64,000 nucleotides of DNA from Takakia lepidozioides (lineage: Eukaryota; Streptophyta; Takakiopsida; Takakiales; Takakiaceae). Positions 23,310-36,100 of the stretch are shown here, in pieces; positions within the stretch are counted from its first letter, which is position 1, and every line of letters starts with the position of its first letter. The notes below the pieces were generated by a model that searched no databases, was not told the origin of the DNA, and saw only the letters and a program-made list of their open reading frames with translations. The stretch lies in contig CM060733.1 of assembly GCA_030704615.1 (NCBI GenBank), forward strand, positions 682,001-746,000, written 5' to 3'. The position numbers were made by a program, and so were the translations under genes.

Positions 23310-25498
23310 TACCTTCTTTCCTTCCGACCGAAGGCGCCCACTGTCTGTACCTGAAGTGCCAGAAAACCAACTAGTCCTCCAACTCCTTCAGGTGGATACC
23401 AGTAGCAGCACCAGAGGAGAACCACCAAGCCCGGATTGCTTGGTAAGTGCTCTCAGCTTCTCCCATTGAGATGACATTTTTGTACTTGAGGCAGAGCCTT
23501 CTGTGCTCCAACTGAAGGTCAGGGCAAATGCAGCGCTTTGTATGATGTGCCAGAGATTGACTCCAATGGAAGAGGCATGTGCGCTCCCTATTTTCCATTG
23601 GGACCTTAGGATCCCCCGAACCAAACACGCGCCGCACTGCATTGAAATTTGCCTGTGCACTATCAGCCATGAAGCCCGCAAAATTTGTGTTCTGTATTCC
23701 ATTGCGCTGCATGACGGCCAGGAGCGAATTCCACATGAGCATCAGGGATTCAGTGTCCTCCGACTGCATATCACAAATTGCTATGGAGAGCACACGTTAG
23801 TACGCTGGATCGTACACATGGCACGCCATGGTTGTCCAACCCTTCACCCGTATTAACCAACATTTTGCCAAATCTCCTCCAGGTTGCATTCGGCGGACAA
23901 TGCTCACACCACTGCCTTCGCCCACTGTGGACATCTTGAACAAATACACCTTGGACGAGCCCTGGCCAGGGAAGATACTGTTTTGAATGAATTCATAGCG
24001 ACTCCTCCGTTTGAGGTCCATAATGTTGTCCATGAATCCAATAGTGCCTGTGCCCATTCTGAGTGCATTCACCTGGTTTCGAATATTGGGAGAGCTCAAC
24101 ACGGAGAAATGGTCCATCACTGCCTTAAGCGAATCTGCATCCAGCATTGGTTGTGTCGCATCCCCTTCACCCAGTATATGTTTTTCCAGGAATGCCTTGC
24201 TAGCTACAAGCGCTATAGCAGAAGGTGTTACACAAGGGGCATTGGAACTCCTGCTTCAGCAGATTTCTAGTGATGTCCCCGCTATCCCTGCAACTTCCTT
24301 TGGACACAAGATGCTTGTGTGTACCCATATGAATGCAGGCACGAGTCATTGTCTTGCATCGGTGTACCACCTGGTACATACGAGCGTGACATACAGAAAC
24401 ACAAGACGGGGAAAGTTTGCAGAACCTGCACACAAAAGTATTGGTCTTGGGAGGGGCAAGCCCTGGGGTGAAAAGATTCAGGGGCACACCTTCCCACTCA
24501 CTTTCGTTTGATTTAGCACTGTTTCTCAGGCGAGGGCAAGAAATATTCACGCACTTACAATGCCCAACGCAGACCGACCTTCGAAATTTCAATCCAATGT
24601 CGTTGTCGATGTTCGACGTTTTTGTCCTGCACCAAAGGTGTCTGTCATGTTTCTTGTCCATGCTCTGCAGAAGCCCAGCTAGTCCACTGGAAGACGTGGG
24701 AGGGTTGAGCTCAAACAAGATGCCCCCATCAAACCCATCAAACTCTGCTGGCACGTATTGAACCCGCTGCACACGAAGGGACTCCCAATCAACAAAACGC
24801 AATTCGCTCTTGCACCCAGACACCCCTGCGAGGGCTTTCAATTTTGGAATGACACTCGTTATCTCCTGCAACTCGTCATCATCCAAGAATGGAGTCTGCA
24901 TTGGCGGAGGAATCTCAGAAACATCCTCCGAGGACGAGTCTGAAAGAGTCACGAATGTAGTGGATGTGCTCACCTCTTGTTTCACATGAACTGTGCACTT
25001 CTGCTGCACGACCGATGCTGCAGTGCCAGGGGTAACTACTGATCCTGCTGATTGTCTTCTCTCTTTTCCAAGGACCCGGTATGTGCCTGGAAGGACTCTC
25101 CACTTCCTTCCACACTCGCCAACCAATGGTTTCTCCAAGTGCCCAGAATCCAAATTCCCATCCTCGTCATACACCTCTTTTTGAACAAGTAGAGAACCCA
25201 ATTCCAGAGGGAACACTGTAACCAACTCATCCTCATGAACAACTGCAAACCCATCGTCATCTACAGTGGCAGTCAGTGGAAGACTACCTGCATTGGAATG
25301 AAATCGAACGAGTCTATCTCGCTCCCTGGACATGTTTTCGTACACTAACAGAAAGTTGCGATTCACAGAGGAATCCCCGAACTGATAGCCCGTAATTCTC
25401 GAAAGGGGATCCACCCCAAACAAACTGAGGTAAAAAATGGTAGCACTGACCCAAAGACTGCGGGCGATGCATGCAAAAGATGTAGGAATGACATGCAC
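23310..25498 (-). pseudogene. N-terminal and DDE core of MULE-like transposase
   Basis: The long segment 25,498-24,200 ends with Cys-rich zinc-binding motifs (CVGHCKCVNISCPRL, FVCRFCKLSPSC). After a frameshift near 24,215 it continues as VASKAFLEKHILGEGDATQP and into 24,147-23,797. The putative DDE residues are visible: Asp in TMACHVYDPAY, Asp in FAGFMADSAQANFNAV and Glu in ISMGEAESTYQAIRAWW. Lesions are the frameshift, a TAA at 23,797-23,799 right after VYDPAY, and a TAG at 23,371-23,373 after LKELED. The frame stays open past it (LVFWHFRYRQWAPSV) to a possible donor near 23,310. The order of motifs fits plant MULE-like transposases whose SWIM part is at 18.0-19.4 kb. Confidence 0.7.
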
Positions 25499-25629
25499 CG
25501 AACTTCGCAGACAGCCACACTGAGAGATACCAACCAGAAAAACTGTTTTCTAAGACAAGAAGCCACAAGTAGCCGTGCTGTATTTGGATGAAAAACAAAC
25601 CCTAAACATGACATAAAATCATCCATTAT

Positions 25630-25795
25630 GGGCTAGAGAAACAATGGAACATTGCCTGCTCTATTGTCACATTTCCTCAAGAGTATGGAGTTACGTGGAA
25701 GCCCTCTATGCCAACTGGAATGCGCTGCCCCCTCTCTCTGCCCCTTTGCTGTTACTTAATCTGCACAACAGGTCTCCAAAGAAATCACTAAGTTC
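25630..25795 (+). pseudogene. LINE reverse-transcriptase C-terminal fragment (zf-RVT type)
   Basis: An open stretch reads MEHCLLYCHISSRVWSYVEA followed by LYANWNALPPLSAPLLLLNL. This matches the zinc-binding region at the end of plant LINE ORF2 proteins and resembles the fragment at 49.4-50.0 kb (LEHCLVLCPFARAVWDKALS, then YSNW). Only about 50 residues remain. Confidence 0.6.
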
Positions 25796-25799
25796 CCTG

Positions 25800-26142
25800 T
25801 TGGGCAAAGATAGGTGCAAGAGTGTGCAATGATAGGGGCAATGATACTTGGTTTTATGCAGATTATATAGGCTCGTTGTGCCCAACACTTCAATGCAGTG
25901 TATTGGGTTTTGTAAATTTCATAAATTGGGTTTTGAAGCCAACTTGCCAACCTCCCCCTAGGTCCAAATTTTGCACCAGAATATGATCATATGAACAAGT
26001 TATGGCTTCTGAAAGTCTTAAATGGGCAACGATAGGTACAGTTACCCTACATTGTGACACTCAGGGATAGAAAACCTTGACAATAATAGCTAAAAAACCA
26101 ACCTAAGTTACAAGTTTCAACACATTTACCCCTCTGCAAATC
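25800..26142. other. no gene recognised
   Basis: AT-rich spacer between a LINE fragment and a SINE. Nothing else is visible. Confidence 0.4.
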
Positions 26143-26325
26143 AAAAGATAAAGATAAAGTTTGTTTAACGTCCAGTGAATTTACAGAGCCTGCTCAACAC
26201 ACATGCCATTGAGGGGCCAATGGACGGTTTGAAGGCACATGTTGAAGGATTGAACCCCGGATCACCCACGTTGTGCAGCAAGGCACAAATACCCAACCAC
26301 TGGCCTACCTGCTCAAGTGCCAGCG
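26143..26325 (-). repeat. second tRNA-derived SINE family, one copy
   Basis: On the minus strand it begins near 26,322 with GAGCAGGTAGGCCAGTGGTT, an A-box-like sequence, followed by CCGGGGTTCAATCCTTC, a good B box (plus positions about 26,246-26,262). It ends with AACTTTATCTTTATCTTTT, a short-repeat 3' tail, at 26,143-26,160. Size, pol III boxes and simple-repeat tail fit a SINE. Its sequence is unrelated to the SINE at 6.7 and 14.4 kb. Confidence 0.65.
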
Positions 26326-27186
26326 TTCCGTTCAACCTCATTGTTCCCATTGAGTTCCCCATGCTCACATGTTCGCAACAATCCCCTCTCCGACAGTCGC
26401 CGTTGGAATAAGTCCGTTGGATTAATCCACCGTGGCGATTCCTGATTGGGGAACACTGATTTCAAATCTTTTGATCCTCCCTTCTCCTTTCGGCGTCCTC
26501 TCTGTCTGTTCCCCCATCTCTTGCGCTTTCTTTGCTTTGGATCCCCATTTCATTACGGAACAACTGTATTGGTGGATGACAGGCGTAGGTATCTGTTTGT
26601 TTCTCTCATCTATTGTGTTTTGGGGGCTTCTCTCTTTGTTCTCGACGCAGCATAATTGACCAAGAATCGACTGTAAGCAAATCCAAGATTAGGGTAAGTG
26701 GTATCGTCACCTCAAACTCTCACACAGAGGGCGTAGCAGGGTCTCAAGTTTTTCGTCTGGAGATGTTATTGTAGAGGTTCAAGTGTAGCTGATGCAATTT
26801 GAATGACTCGATGTTTCCTACACAGTACATCTGTTCCAAAAATGAGCGTCATTGTACCGCTAGATAGTGAGCCGTGTACAAAAGAAAACAGTCTTGTCTA
26901 TAGGGTTAAACTTCACGGAGGTCTAGATGCAGTGATTACAGCCGGTCTAATTGCCAATGGAGACAAATGAGAGATAAATGCAATTCCTGACAAAATCTCA
27001 ATTGCAGTTCAATCCCAAGGCCTTATTCTCACTCTCTTACTAATCTTGAGTAGCACACAAACTGTCTTGGTGGAAATGGTGAGATTCAGGCCGTGGTTTG
27101 GCATTCAATGCGGACTAGAGAAAGGGGACCTTAGTTCAGGACTGTTTCCATAATTATACGCAACACTGTTTCAACAGGGAATAGCT
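26326..27186. other. upstream region of TPX2
   Basis: No separate gene is supported. The strongest open frames (26,432-26,659) are hydrophobic but match nothing I know. Part of this may be 5' leader of TPX2; a TTTCAACAG acceptor-like site at 27,169-27,177 lies just before the start codon, so a leader intron is possible. Confidence 0.35.
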
Positions 27187-30100
27187 ATGGACGAAGAGGT
27201 CAATGCCGGTGTCGCTGCTAAGGAAGAGGTCATCGAAATTGACCTCAACTATGAGTTCTCGGCACCGATGTATTTTGACTTCTCCTATGAGGAAACGGAG
27301 GTCGATGTCATGGCAGCAGAGCGCTGGTTTGAAAGCGCGGCTCCTTCTGAAGATTCCCGTACGTCTCTTTACTATGCACCCGTACCTTGATAAGGAGGGG
27401 TTGGGGTTGGGAACGAACTGAGTGTGTGCAGAAGATAGTTGTAAAGAATGTGGGGTGAAGGAATGAAGGTGTTTGAGAGCTGGTGCATTGCTAGGTAAGC
27501 CAGTGGTACATTCTAAGACGTTTGACGATGGGTTTCAGCAGAAGGGCCAGCGTAGTGGGGGCCCTCCTGGTGGTGAGGGGAAGCACTTCATTGATTAACC
27601 AAACTGTTGGCTATGGGGTTGGGTTTTGGTAGCACATGTTGCGAAAACAAAATCGATGGCAGAGCTGTGCTCAGCTGCCTCAGACTGGAATAACGACGGC
27701 GACAAAGAAGCTCAACAGGTACTTTCCCTCATCACCAACCAGGCAGGAATAACCAGGGCACAATTGTTCTGTTGTGGATGATATGAAATGCGCAATTATT
27801 TTGTCTATTTTTAATTTGATCTGGCTATATCGCAGATTCTGGCACATGTCTCACCAAAGCTACAGAAGAAACCTACAGACGTGCAGAAGGAGGCTGATGG
27901 GGAGGGTGTAGTTTGTGAGGAAATCGTCGTTAAAAGAGGTAGGCCCATGCGTTCTGTCATTGGTTTCATATTACTTGTCATGCAATCAAATGGATCTCGT
28001 CTTCCAGAACTTCTCCAGTAGTTTGCACCTAATGAGGGGATGACTGCCCACACAACCTGGGTGTGTTTGGACTCAGCATTTCTTCCGATCCCTGTCCTTT
28101 CCTTTTGTGCTGGAACAAGCAGCAACAAACAGCTTGATATGATATCTTTTCTACATTGAGGTTGTCTTTGTGGGCTTCCACTAGCAGCTCCATGCACTCC
28201 TGCTCCACAAGGAGAGCCCTGCACGCCAGCGGGCCCGCGCATGCCAAGCCGTGGACTGGGTAACCTTACTCGGACCCCCCGTTCAGCTCTCATTGCATCT
28301 CCAGGAAGACGTCTGGGAAAGAGGATCTATTCAAATGAGGTGACGGTGTCAGCTCGCCCTGTTCAGGGATCAAAAACAATGCCCAGGAACTCCAGGCTCT
28401 CAATTTCCAGGTTAGCTTTTGCCTCTGTTCATGTCATCAGGTTGTATGATGAAGAGTGTGGATAAATGTCTGTTCATGGCATCGCAGTTCTTTGGGACTC
28501 TCACAACATTTCGTCCCTATGTGTGTCTTCAGAGTTACTATGTTTAGTCTTTTATACAATCCCAGTGCGGATTTGTTCTTTGTTTGTTTGATCCCATCAG
28601 CACGTCTTAGTAAACTGGTTCGTACAGTGACCTGAAGCTTGCATCCTAACTTTTAATTAACCACCTTCAGAAAAAGTACTGTGAAGCTGATTACTCTGAA
28701 TAACAGGAGAACCTTTCTTCGCAACACCTCAACAAGGAAGGAGAAGCCAGCTGCCCGTAAGGTCAATGCCCTCTCCCCATATGATGTGCAAGCCAGGAAG
28801 AAGCAAAAGCTGGATAGTGGCCGTCTAAGACAGGTATGCAGTTGAGATTGGTATTAAGGAATACATTCGATGATCATTTTAACATCCGCTCTGTCGAGCC
28901 CATCTGCAGTCTTTTTCTGGTTGCAAAAAAGGGTGTTTTCACATCTAATGCCCAACTGGTTGTCGCAGGTAGATAACATGAAGGAGAGTGTGGTGAAGCC
29001 CATAGCTCCACCTACAATGACTGCTCACCGCTTGGGCAAAGACACTCGCTCAAGAGTGAATTTAGTAGACAAGACCCCCCACACAACATCCAAGGTGATC
29101 CTCTCTCTCCCTGGCCCATCAGCACTTTGGTTTTCTTGTGGACATAATTAGGTACGTGGTTTCTCTCTCTTAGAAAGTTCCTATTATTATTCTTCTCTTC
29201 AAGCTGGAAAAACCTGCGTATGGATTCTGGCCAAGGTTTTACTCTGGGATTCTTTTCAAGAAGAGGTTTCTATGGCATGTTGCAGTTGCAAAGGAGTCAA
29301 TCAGTACAGGTTGAAAGGGCAGCGTCGCCTTACATTTCAATGGCCGAGAAGGTGCAAAGATTTCAGCTAAAAACACCAGAACGCTTCCATGTTGTTCCAT
29401 CATGGCGGACGGGCAACTCTAGCCAGGTTGAGCTTCCTCATTCAATGGGACCTCAATAATCTTCTCCCAATCTTTTGAAGTTGATGTTCTGGATACACGC
29501 AGTACCTTGTGGTGAAGCAAATTTTGAAAATGGCAGTGAATGCTGGGGAGTCTTAGTCTAACCTGAGGAAAGGGGCCATCACTCATTGCGATTTGCTGAC
29601 ACAGCAGGATGGCGTACCCCATACTGAGAAACCCAAGATGAAACTGACAAGGCCCAAGGAGCCTGAGTTTGAAACGTCACATAGAGCCCGGCCACCCAGG
29701 TTTTCTCCGATCTCTCGTCCCATGTCTTGCATGGACCCTTATGATTGTTTAATGTTTATCGCGTGTCAGTGCTGAACCTCAGAAAGTTGGAGTACAAATT
29801 TGCACATCCATGTGGTTCTGAAACATTAAAATAAAAATTGGTTTTCAAATTTTCTCTGGAAGGTTCATGGGAGTACACTACAATTCAGTTCTGCAGTCTG
29901 GTCGCATTGACTGTCCATGAGCAAGCAGTGACAATCTTCATCTCCTTGATTCTATTCTCCATTGGGTTTTACCGATCATCTGCGTGAACAATTGACTAAG
30001 CTTCATATGGTGGAGGGCGAATCGGTTGATACCAGAAGCATCATAAATAAAAGAAGTTGCTAAGGTGGTCGTTTGGGGGGCATATGGAACAGGATGAAGA

Positions 30101-33100
30101 GTACAGCCGACATGGAGGAGGAGATGCTGGCAAAGCTGCCGAAGTTCAAGGCCCGTCCCCTGCCGAAGAAGGTTCCCTTCCCTTCCCTGAACTTCTAGTA
30201 TTCTGCAGAGGAAATGAACTGGTACATTGTAACGTCTGGAAGAGAGGAACTTTCTAATCTCCAGCTGAAGGACCCAAGGGATCAGAGAGACAAATGAAAT
30301 GAAATGGTGCTTTGTAACGTCCGCCGAAAGCTCATAGAGCTTACGGGACAAAATGGAAGAAAACATGAGAGAGGAACAAACAAAGAAAGAAAGAAAAAGA
30401 AAGAAAGACAAAGATCAGAGAGACAAAGAAATGAAATGAAATGAAATGGTGCTTTATAACTTCCGCGGAAAGCTCGTAGAGCTTATGGGACAAAATGGAA
30501 GAAAACATGAGAGAGGAACAAATCCAGAAACCACAATTAATGTTCTAGCGATTGTCTAAGGGTGAAGGCCTCGTGTAGGTAGGCTGCCAAGCATTTTTGA
30601 TCCTCATAGTGAAAGACATCAGTGAGAGTTTGGGTTCCACCGAATAAACAGTGGAATCTCCCACGGATCTCGTAGTATAGAGGGCAGTAGAAGAAGAAGT
30701 GTTCTTCAGTTTCAATTTCCTTGTTGCGCCCTATGCAAGCTGGACATAGGCGGTCCTCCCGTTGCAGGTTTTCCCATCTGCCAGTCTCTATCCGTAGGTT
30801 GTGGGAACCCACCCTGAACCGCCCCAATGCCCTCAAGAGGGAAGGAGATAAGGGTGCTGAAAGGTAATTTGGTCTCAAGATTCTATCATCGCGGAGCAGC
30901 AAGAATGTCTCTCGATAGAAGTGGAGCTTTGTTGTGAGATTGGGTAGCATCCAAGTTCTCTTGACATGTAATTCCATAAGCTCTCTCCGAATGAGTCTGT
31001 TGCGGTCATGTCTGGATGTGATGTCCATCTCATCTGGGTTCATCGGTAATAGGAAAGCAGTAGAAAGTCCGTTACGTTGAAATAAACTGTCCACTCGAGC
31101 ATACCAGGAGTTCTTGAAACCTGCAGCTTTGAGCCTCATAGATGTTGTGAGGGCCCTTGCCACTAGCCCTTTGGGTGGAAGGGCCTGCAATCTATGGAGA
31201 AAGATTGTAAGCCTGAAGAGGGCCTCGGATTGTAATGGTACACATGCGAGAACTCTGCACCTAGGATCTGAGATGGAGTTGTGCTCCTGGCGCCAAGCAT
31301 TGCTTGGAGAAAAGATGACTGTAATGGTTCCAAATTCTTTTCCCACCAGGAGACAGGGACACCAGGTGCCCAGAACTCAACCATAGATGGGGTAGCAGGG
31401 CTGACGACGGTGTCAAACAGCCACTTTTTGGTCGGGGGATGCCGCAGATGAGAAAGAAAGAAAGAAAGTCTATGTGAAGTGTCTACTGGCAGCTTGATGA
31501 GCTCAGAGAAATGAAATGAAATGAAATGGTGCTTTATAACGTCCGCGGAAAGCTCATAGAGCTCATAGAGAGAAAGTGAAAAAAAAGATACAAATAGCTC
31601 CAGCTGAGTTCTTTTCAATTTTTGGTGGCAGATACTGGAGGCCCTGCCTAAGACTATAAAGCCGATGCCACAGCTTCCAGAGTTTCAGGTATATCTCAGA
31701 GAAGCCCCGTAGAATGATATGAAACATAATCTGTGCAATTGAGTCTTTCTTCTGCTTGATGAATAACATAATTGTGAGACACTCGTAGTTGGACTGCTAG
31801 CTCCATAATCACTTCCACTTGATATGATGTGAAGAGCTCAACCTAGTCTAGCTCATGCGGACTGGTCTGGTCCTCGGAAGCACTAAGAATGAAAGCTGTA
31901 TGATCCTCTTGAGACAGTGGACATCAGCAATCACAAGTGTCATATTGGAGATAATTTCTCTTGTATTGATTGCTTATTGTCTGCAGGAGTTTCACCTTAG
32001 AACCATGGAGCGAGCTCAACAGCATCCTGGCAATGCTTTGTCTGTGTTGTCCACTTCTGCTGATTCGCAGCCTGACTCGGTGCCCAAGCAACCTGTACTC
32101 TTGTATTTATTTTCTCAGGGGCAGTCAATGCTTGTAGGGCAGTCCGTTCTCAACTAACCTTGTTACTCGACAAAGTTTGAACAGTCTGTCAGTCCTTGGA
32201 TTTATCGTTTGTGGGTAGAACCTGACGACCGGGTTGATGAGTGATAGTCTCCATTGAGGATTAACCTCGATCGTTCCTGATTACTACCTGTAACTGTATA
32301 TTATTGCAAATGTGAGCTGGCAGAGATAAGAGAGTTATATAAGTACTGCCGTTTGTTACAATATGTCCTGTCAGCCTCTGTAAGTCTGTTCTCTTCTCTT
32401 CAACATGTAAGGAACCCCACTAAGCAGATTACTTTCCCCCCTCCATCATGTCCTTTTACTGTTATCCACTCTCAGTTGTGCCACTTGCCTTGGTTTTCTT
32501 TCTGTTCAGTTGGTCAATGATGTGGGACAGCCATAACTCCATTGGACTTGGATATGATGGACGGTCTTGTGCGTTTCCTTGTTGGTCTAGATTGAGTCTA
32601 TAACGTCTGTAAGGCTGAGAGAAAGTGGATGCGGGGGAACAATGTTTGGGTGTATCCAGATGTCAGAGATGAAAGATAGACGGAAGTCTGCTCCTGTAGG
32701 GCCCCTTACAGAACCTCGACCTCCTCGCCTTCAAACTGCTAATCGCTCACGGCCGCCTACGTATGTCCTCTGTGACCCTCCAAGTTCCTCCTTATCTCTG
32801 TATGTCATATTCTGGGTATATGTGAGCTGTCTTAGAGCTTTAACTCTACATGGGATCTTATTTGTGTATTTTGGTATTGTGTTTGGGTACTAAAGGATTA
32901 TCCCCTCTGCAATACCATTGACAGTGGCTACTGTTTGTATTTGGACAAGTGGGTTGGATGTGGCAACTTGCATTTATAAGCCGAATTTGCTCCAGGTTGT
33001 GAGACAAGTGGTGAAATGTGGATGAGACTTGCAGGGTTAAGAGTAGTGAAGAGAGGGAGGTTGAAGAGCTCGCTAAGATACCCAAGTTCAAAGCTCGCCC

Positions 33101-36100
33101 CCTCAATAAGAGAGTGAGAATCCTGCCTTTCAGCTCTATATTTCCTGTTTCCTTGCCTCTCTGTCTTGTTCTAGCGAATCAATTAAATGCATTTCTCTGG
33201 CACATGGCTCTCTGTCCCCCCTTCTGTGCCAGGAGTTATTCTGGCCTGCTGCACATTATGATATTTGTTTCCTTCATTTTATTTCTATGTTGTCTTCTTT
33301 GTCCAACTAGGAGCTGAAGAGGCATTTTGGTAAATAGATCACTCGTAGATCTCCCATATCTCCTTTTCGCTCTTATACACTGAAAGGAGTCGTGTAACGG
33401 TGATTGTTTGTTCTTGGTTTTACAGATATTCCGGAGCCGGGGTGACCTTGGGCTTTTCCGTAATCAGAAACGCCAAGTGACAATGCCTCAAGTGAGCTAT
33501 CTGTGTGTTTGGATTTGCTTGTTAGGTGTTACATTATGCAATGTTTCATTCAGGTCAAGTGTCCGACCCTCAGGGAGGTCTTCATTTTGACAAGTCATTC
33601 CTGGAGCCTTTTCTGTGATTGCAATGGAATAAATATCCCAACGGTACAAGCATTGTTTTTTCACTATTGGGGGAATGGCATGTTCTGAAGGAGTTTCGCT
33701 TCAAAACGGGTGAACGTGCTCAACTCCGTGGGCCACAACCACTAACTGAGCAGCTTAACAAGGTGAGGCTTTGTCAGTTTTTCTCCAATGTTAATCTTTT
33801 TTCTTTGAGGATAATCATTTGTCTGAGTGTCCATGTTTATGTCTCTTAGTCTGCAGCAAGCCCACTTTACTACACTGGAATGAGGACCGGATGGCACTTT
33901 ATTCTCTAACAGTGCGAAGTAATGTTTGGGTTTGAATATTCAGCTTTCACTGAACCAGCAATTCCACCAGGAGGCTCCTCCGCGCCCAAGGAATCCAGAA
34001 CCCTTCCATCTTGCCACTGATGTAAGTTTCCATCTCTGTCTGGAAGAAAATTCTGTATCTTGGTGCTAGGAAAGATCTATTTTTTGTGGTGTGTTTTTGT
34101 ACTTGAGTGATGTCTCCCCAGTCTTTCCTGACCCTTATAACTCTTTGGGGTTGCTGTGTACGTGATAGAGTCTTTCTTTCCCCAATAATTTTGTATGCAA
34201 ATAAAGAAAATCTTCAACTTTTTTGGAGAAGGATTCCAGTAAAATATATGTTGAGACAAATTTTGCTCTCACGTAGGAGGACATTGTTGTCACCATGGCT
34301 TTATTGAGATAATTTTGGATGTTGGTCACAGGATCGAGGGCTTGCAAAGAAGATGAAGATGTTACGTGAACTAATTGAAAAGGAACAGCAAGAAGCAGCG
34401 GCCCGTATCCCCAAAGCTAACCCTCTTCCTTACACTACCGATTACCCTGCCGTACGTATTTCTTGAAGCCTGACTTCAAATTGATACATACATGCATTGT
34501 GATATTGTCGAATCCATTGCACTTAATAAAACCCAGGTGTCGGGTAATAGCCTATAAACTCGGAACTTATTCTGAAAAGTTACTGGTGATCATTGCTCTA
34601 GATACCACCAAAACCAGAGCCGAAGGAATGCACAAAGCCAGAGCCCTTTCGGTTGGAGAGCCTTGTCCGGCATGAAGAAGAGCTACAGCGTCAGGCTTTG
34701 GAACGCTCACAAGCTGAGGAATTAGATGCGGCCATGAAAGAATTTCATGCACAACCCAATTTGTCAAAGTATGATGTCTGCTCTCCCCCTGCCGTCACAC
34801 CAAGCTATGGAATCTAATCTTCTCAATGTATTGTTGCTATGTATGGTGCATTTTGAATGCGCATGCTTTATTTTATTGCATCATGTAATGTTCTGCACTG
34901 GAAAGTCGTCTCTTCTGTCTTTATGTAGCTCTGTGACCTGCATCAAGAAATTTTCTGTGTAAAGAAACTTATTATACGTTGTACAATCAACATATTCTAT
35001 CAGTTATACCAGAAGGTCATTTTTTGATATATTTCTGATGCTGATGGCTAAGATATTTCTAGAGAACAACTCTGGTGGCTGTTCAGAAATGCAAGTTCAT
35101 AATGTTTATAACATGGTTCTTTGGGAACAGTGTCCCAGTGTTTTTGCCAACCAGATCTAGGAAGCAGCTCACAGAGATCCAAGAATTTAGTTTTCATGTT
35201 GACCATCGTGCCATGGAGCGTGCTGAGTTTGACAGAAAGGTATGCAAGCTGTGTATAAGCAAGGGTGCTTAGGGAGGGTTACAAGTTTGCTTAGGATATT
35301 GAACGTAACTGAATTGCAGACTGGGCAGGGGAATATATACTGAGTAGACAGTTTGTGCCGGACCATTGGGGCTGTGGTGACACTACATAGATGTTGTTGA
35401 GGAGAAAATGACGAAATGGGGAATGCATTTTTGAACCATTACTAGGAACAGATGGTAGCTAGTAGTATTCCAAGGTTGCAATCTCATGGACTCCCATTTC
35501 TGTTCAAGATCTTCAAATTTTGCATTTGATTAATTGCAGGTGACCGAGAAACAGATGCAGTACCAACAGTTTCGTGAAGAATATGAAGCTTTTAGAAAGG
35601 TAAAACCCACATAGATAATCTCTTCTTACTGGACAGATACATCAGATCCTGTCTGTCGACTCTCTGGGACAAGCAGTGTAATTACAACGGCTTTTCTCTG
35701 TCAGTTCTCGCTTGACTAACATGCTGGTGGCTTCAATTAACTCCCACACTTCTGCGGTTGGAAGACATACATCCCTATGATTTGATTGGCAGCACTACGG
35801 TAATTTGGGTTTGACTGATAGATTCCCATGTTTTGGGTGCTAGAAGGATGTGTATCTGGTACAGTTAGTGAGGGATATGAAGCTTTTGGAAATGTAAAAC
35901 ATACATAGATAATCTTGTCTCACAGATACATCCGATCATTTCTGTCGACTATGTGGGACAAGCAGTTCAATTACACCAGCTTTTGTCAGTCCTTGGTCAA
36001 TTCTGGGTGGACTAACATATGCTGGTAGCTTAAATGAACACCCAGACTTCTGGGGTTGGAATAGGATGGATACATTCCTGTGATTTGATTGGCAGCACTA

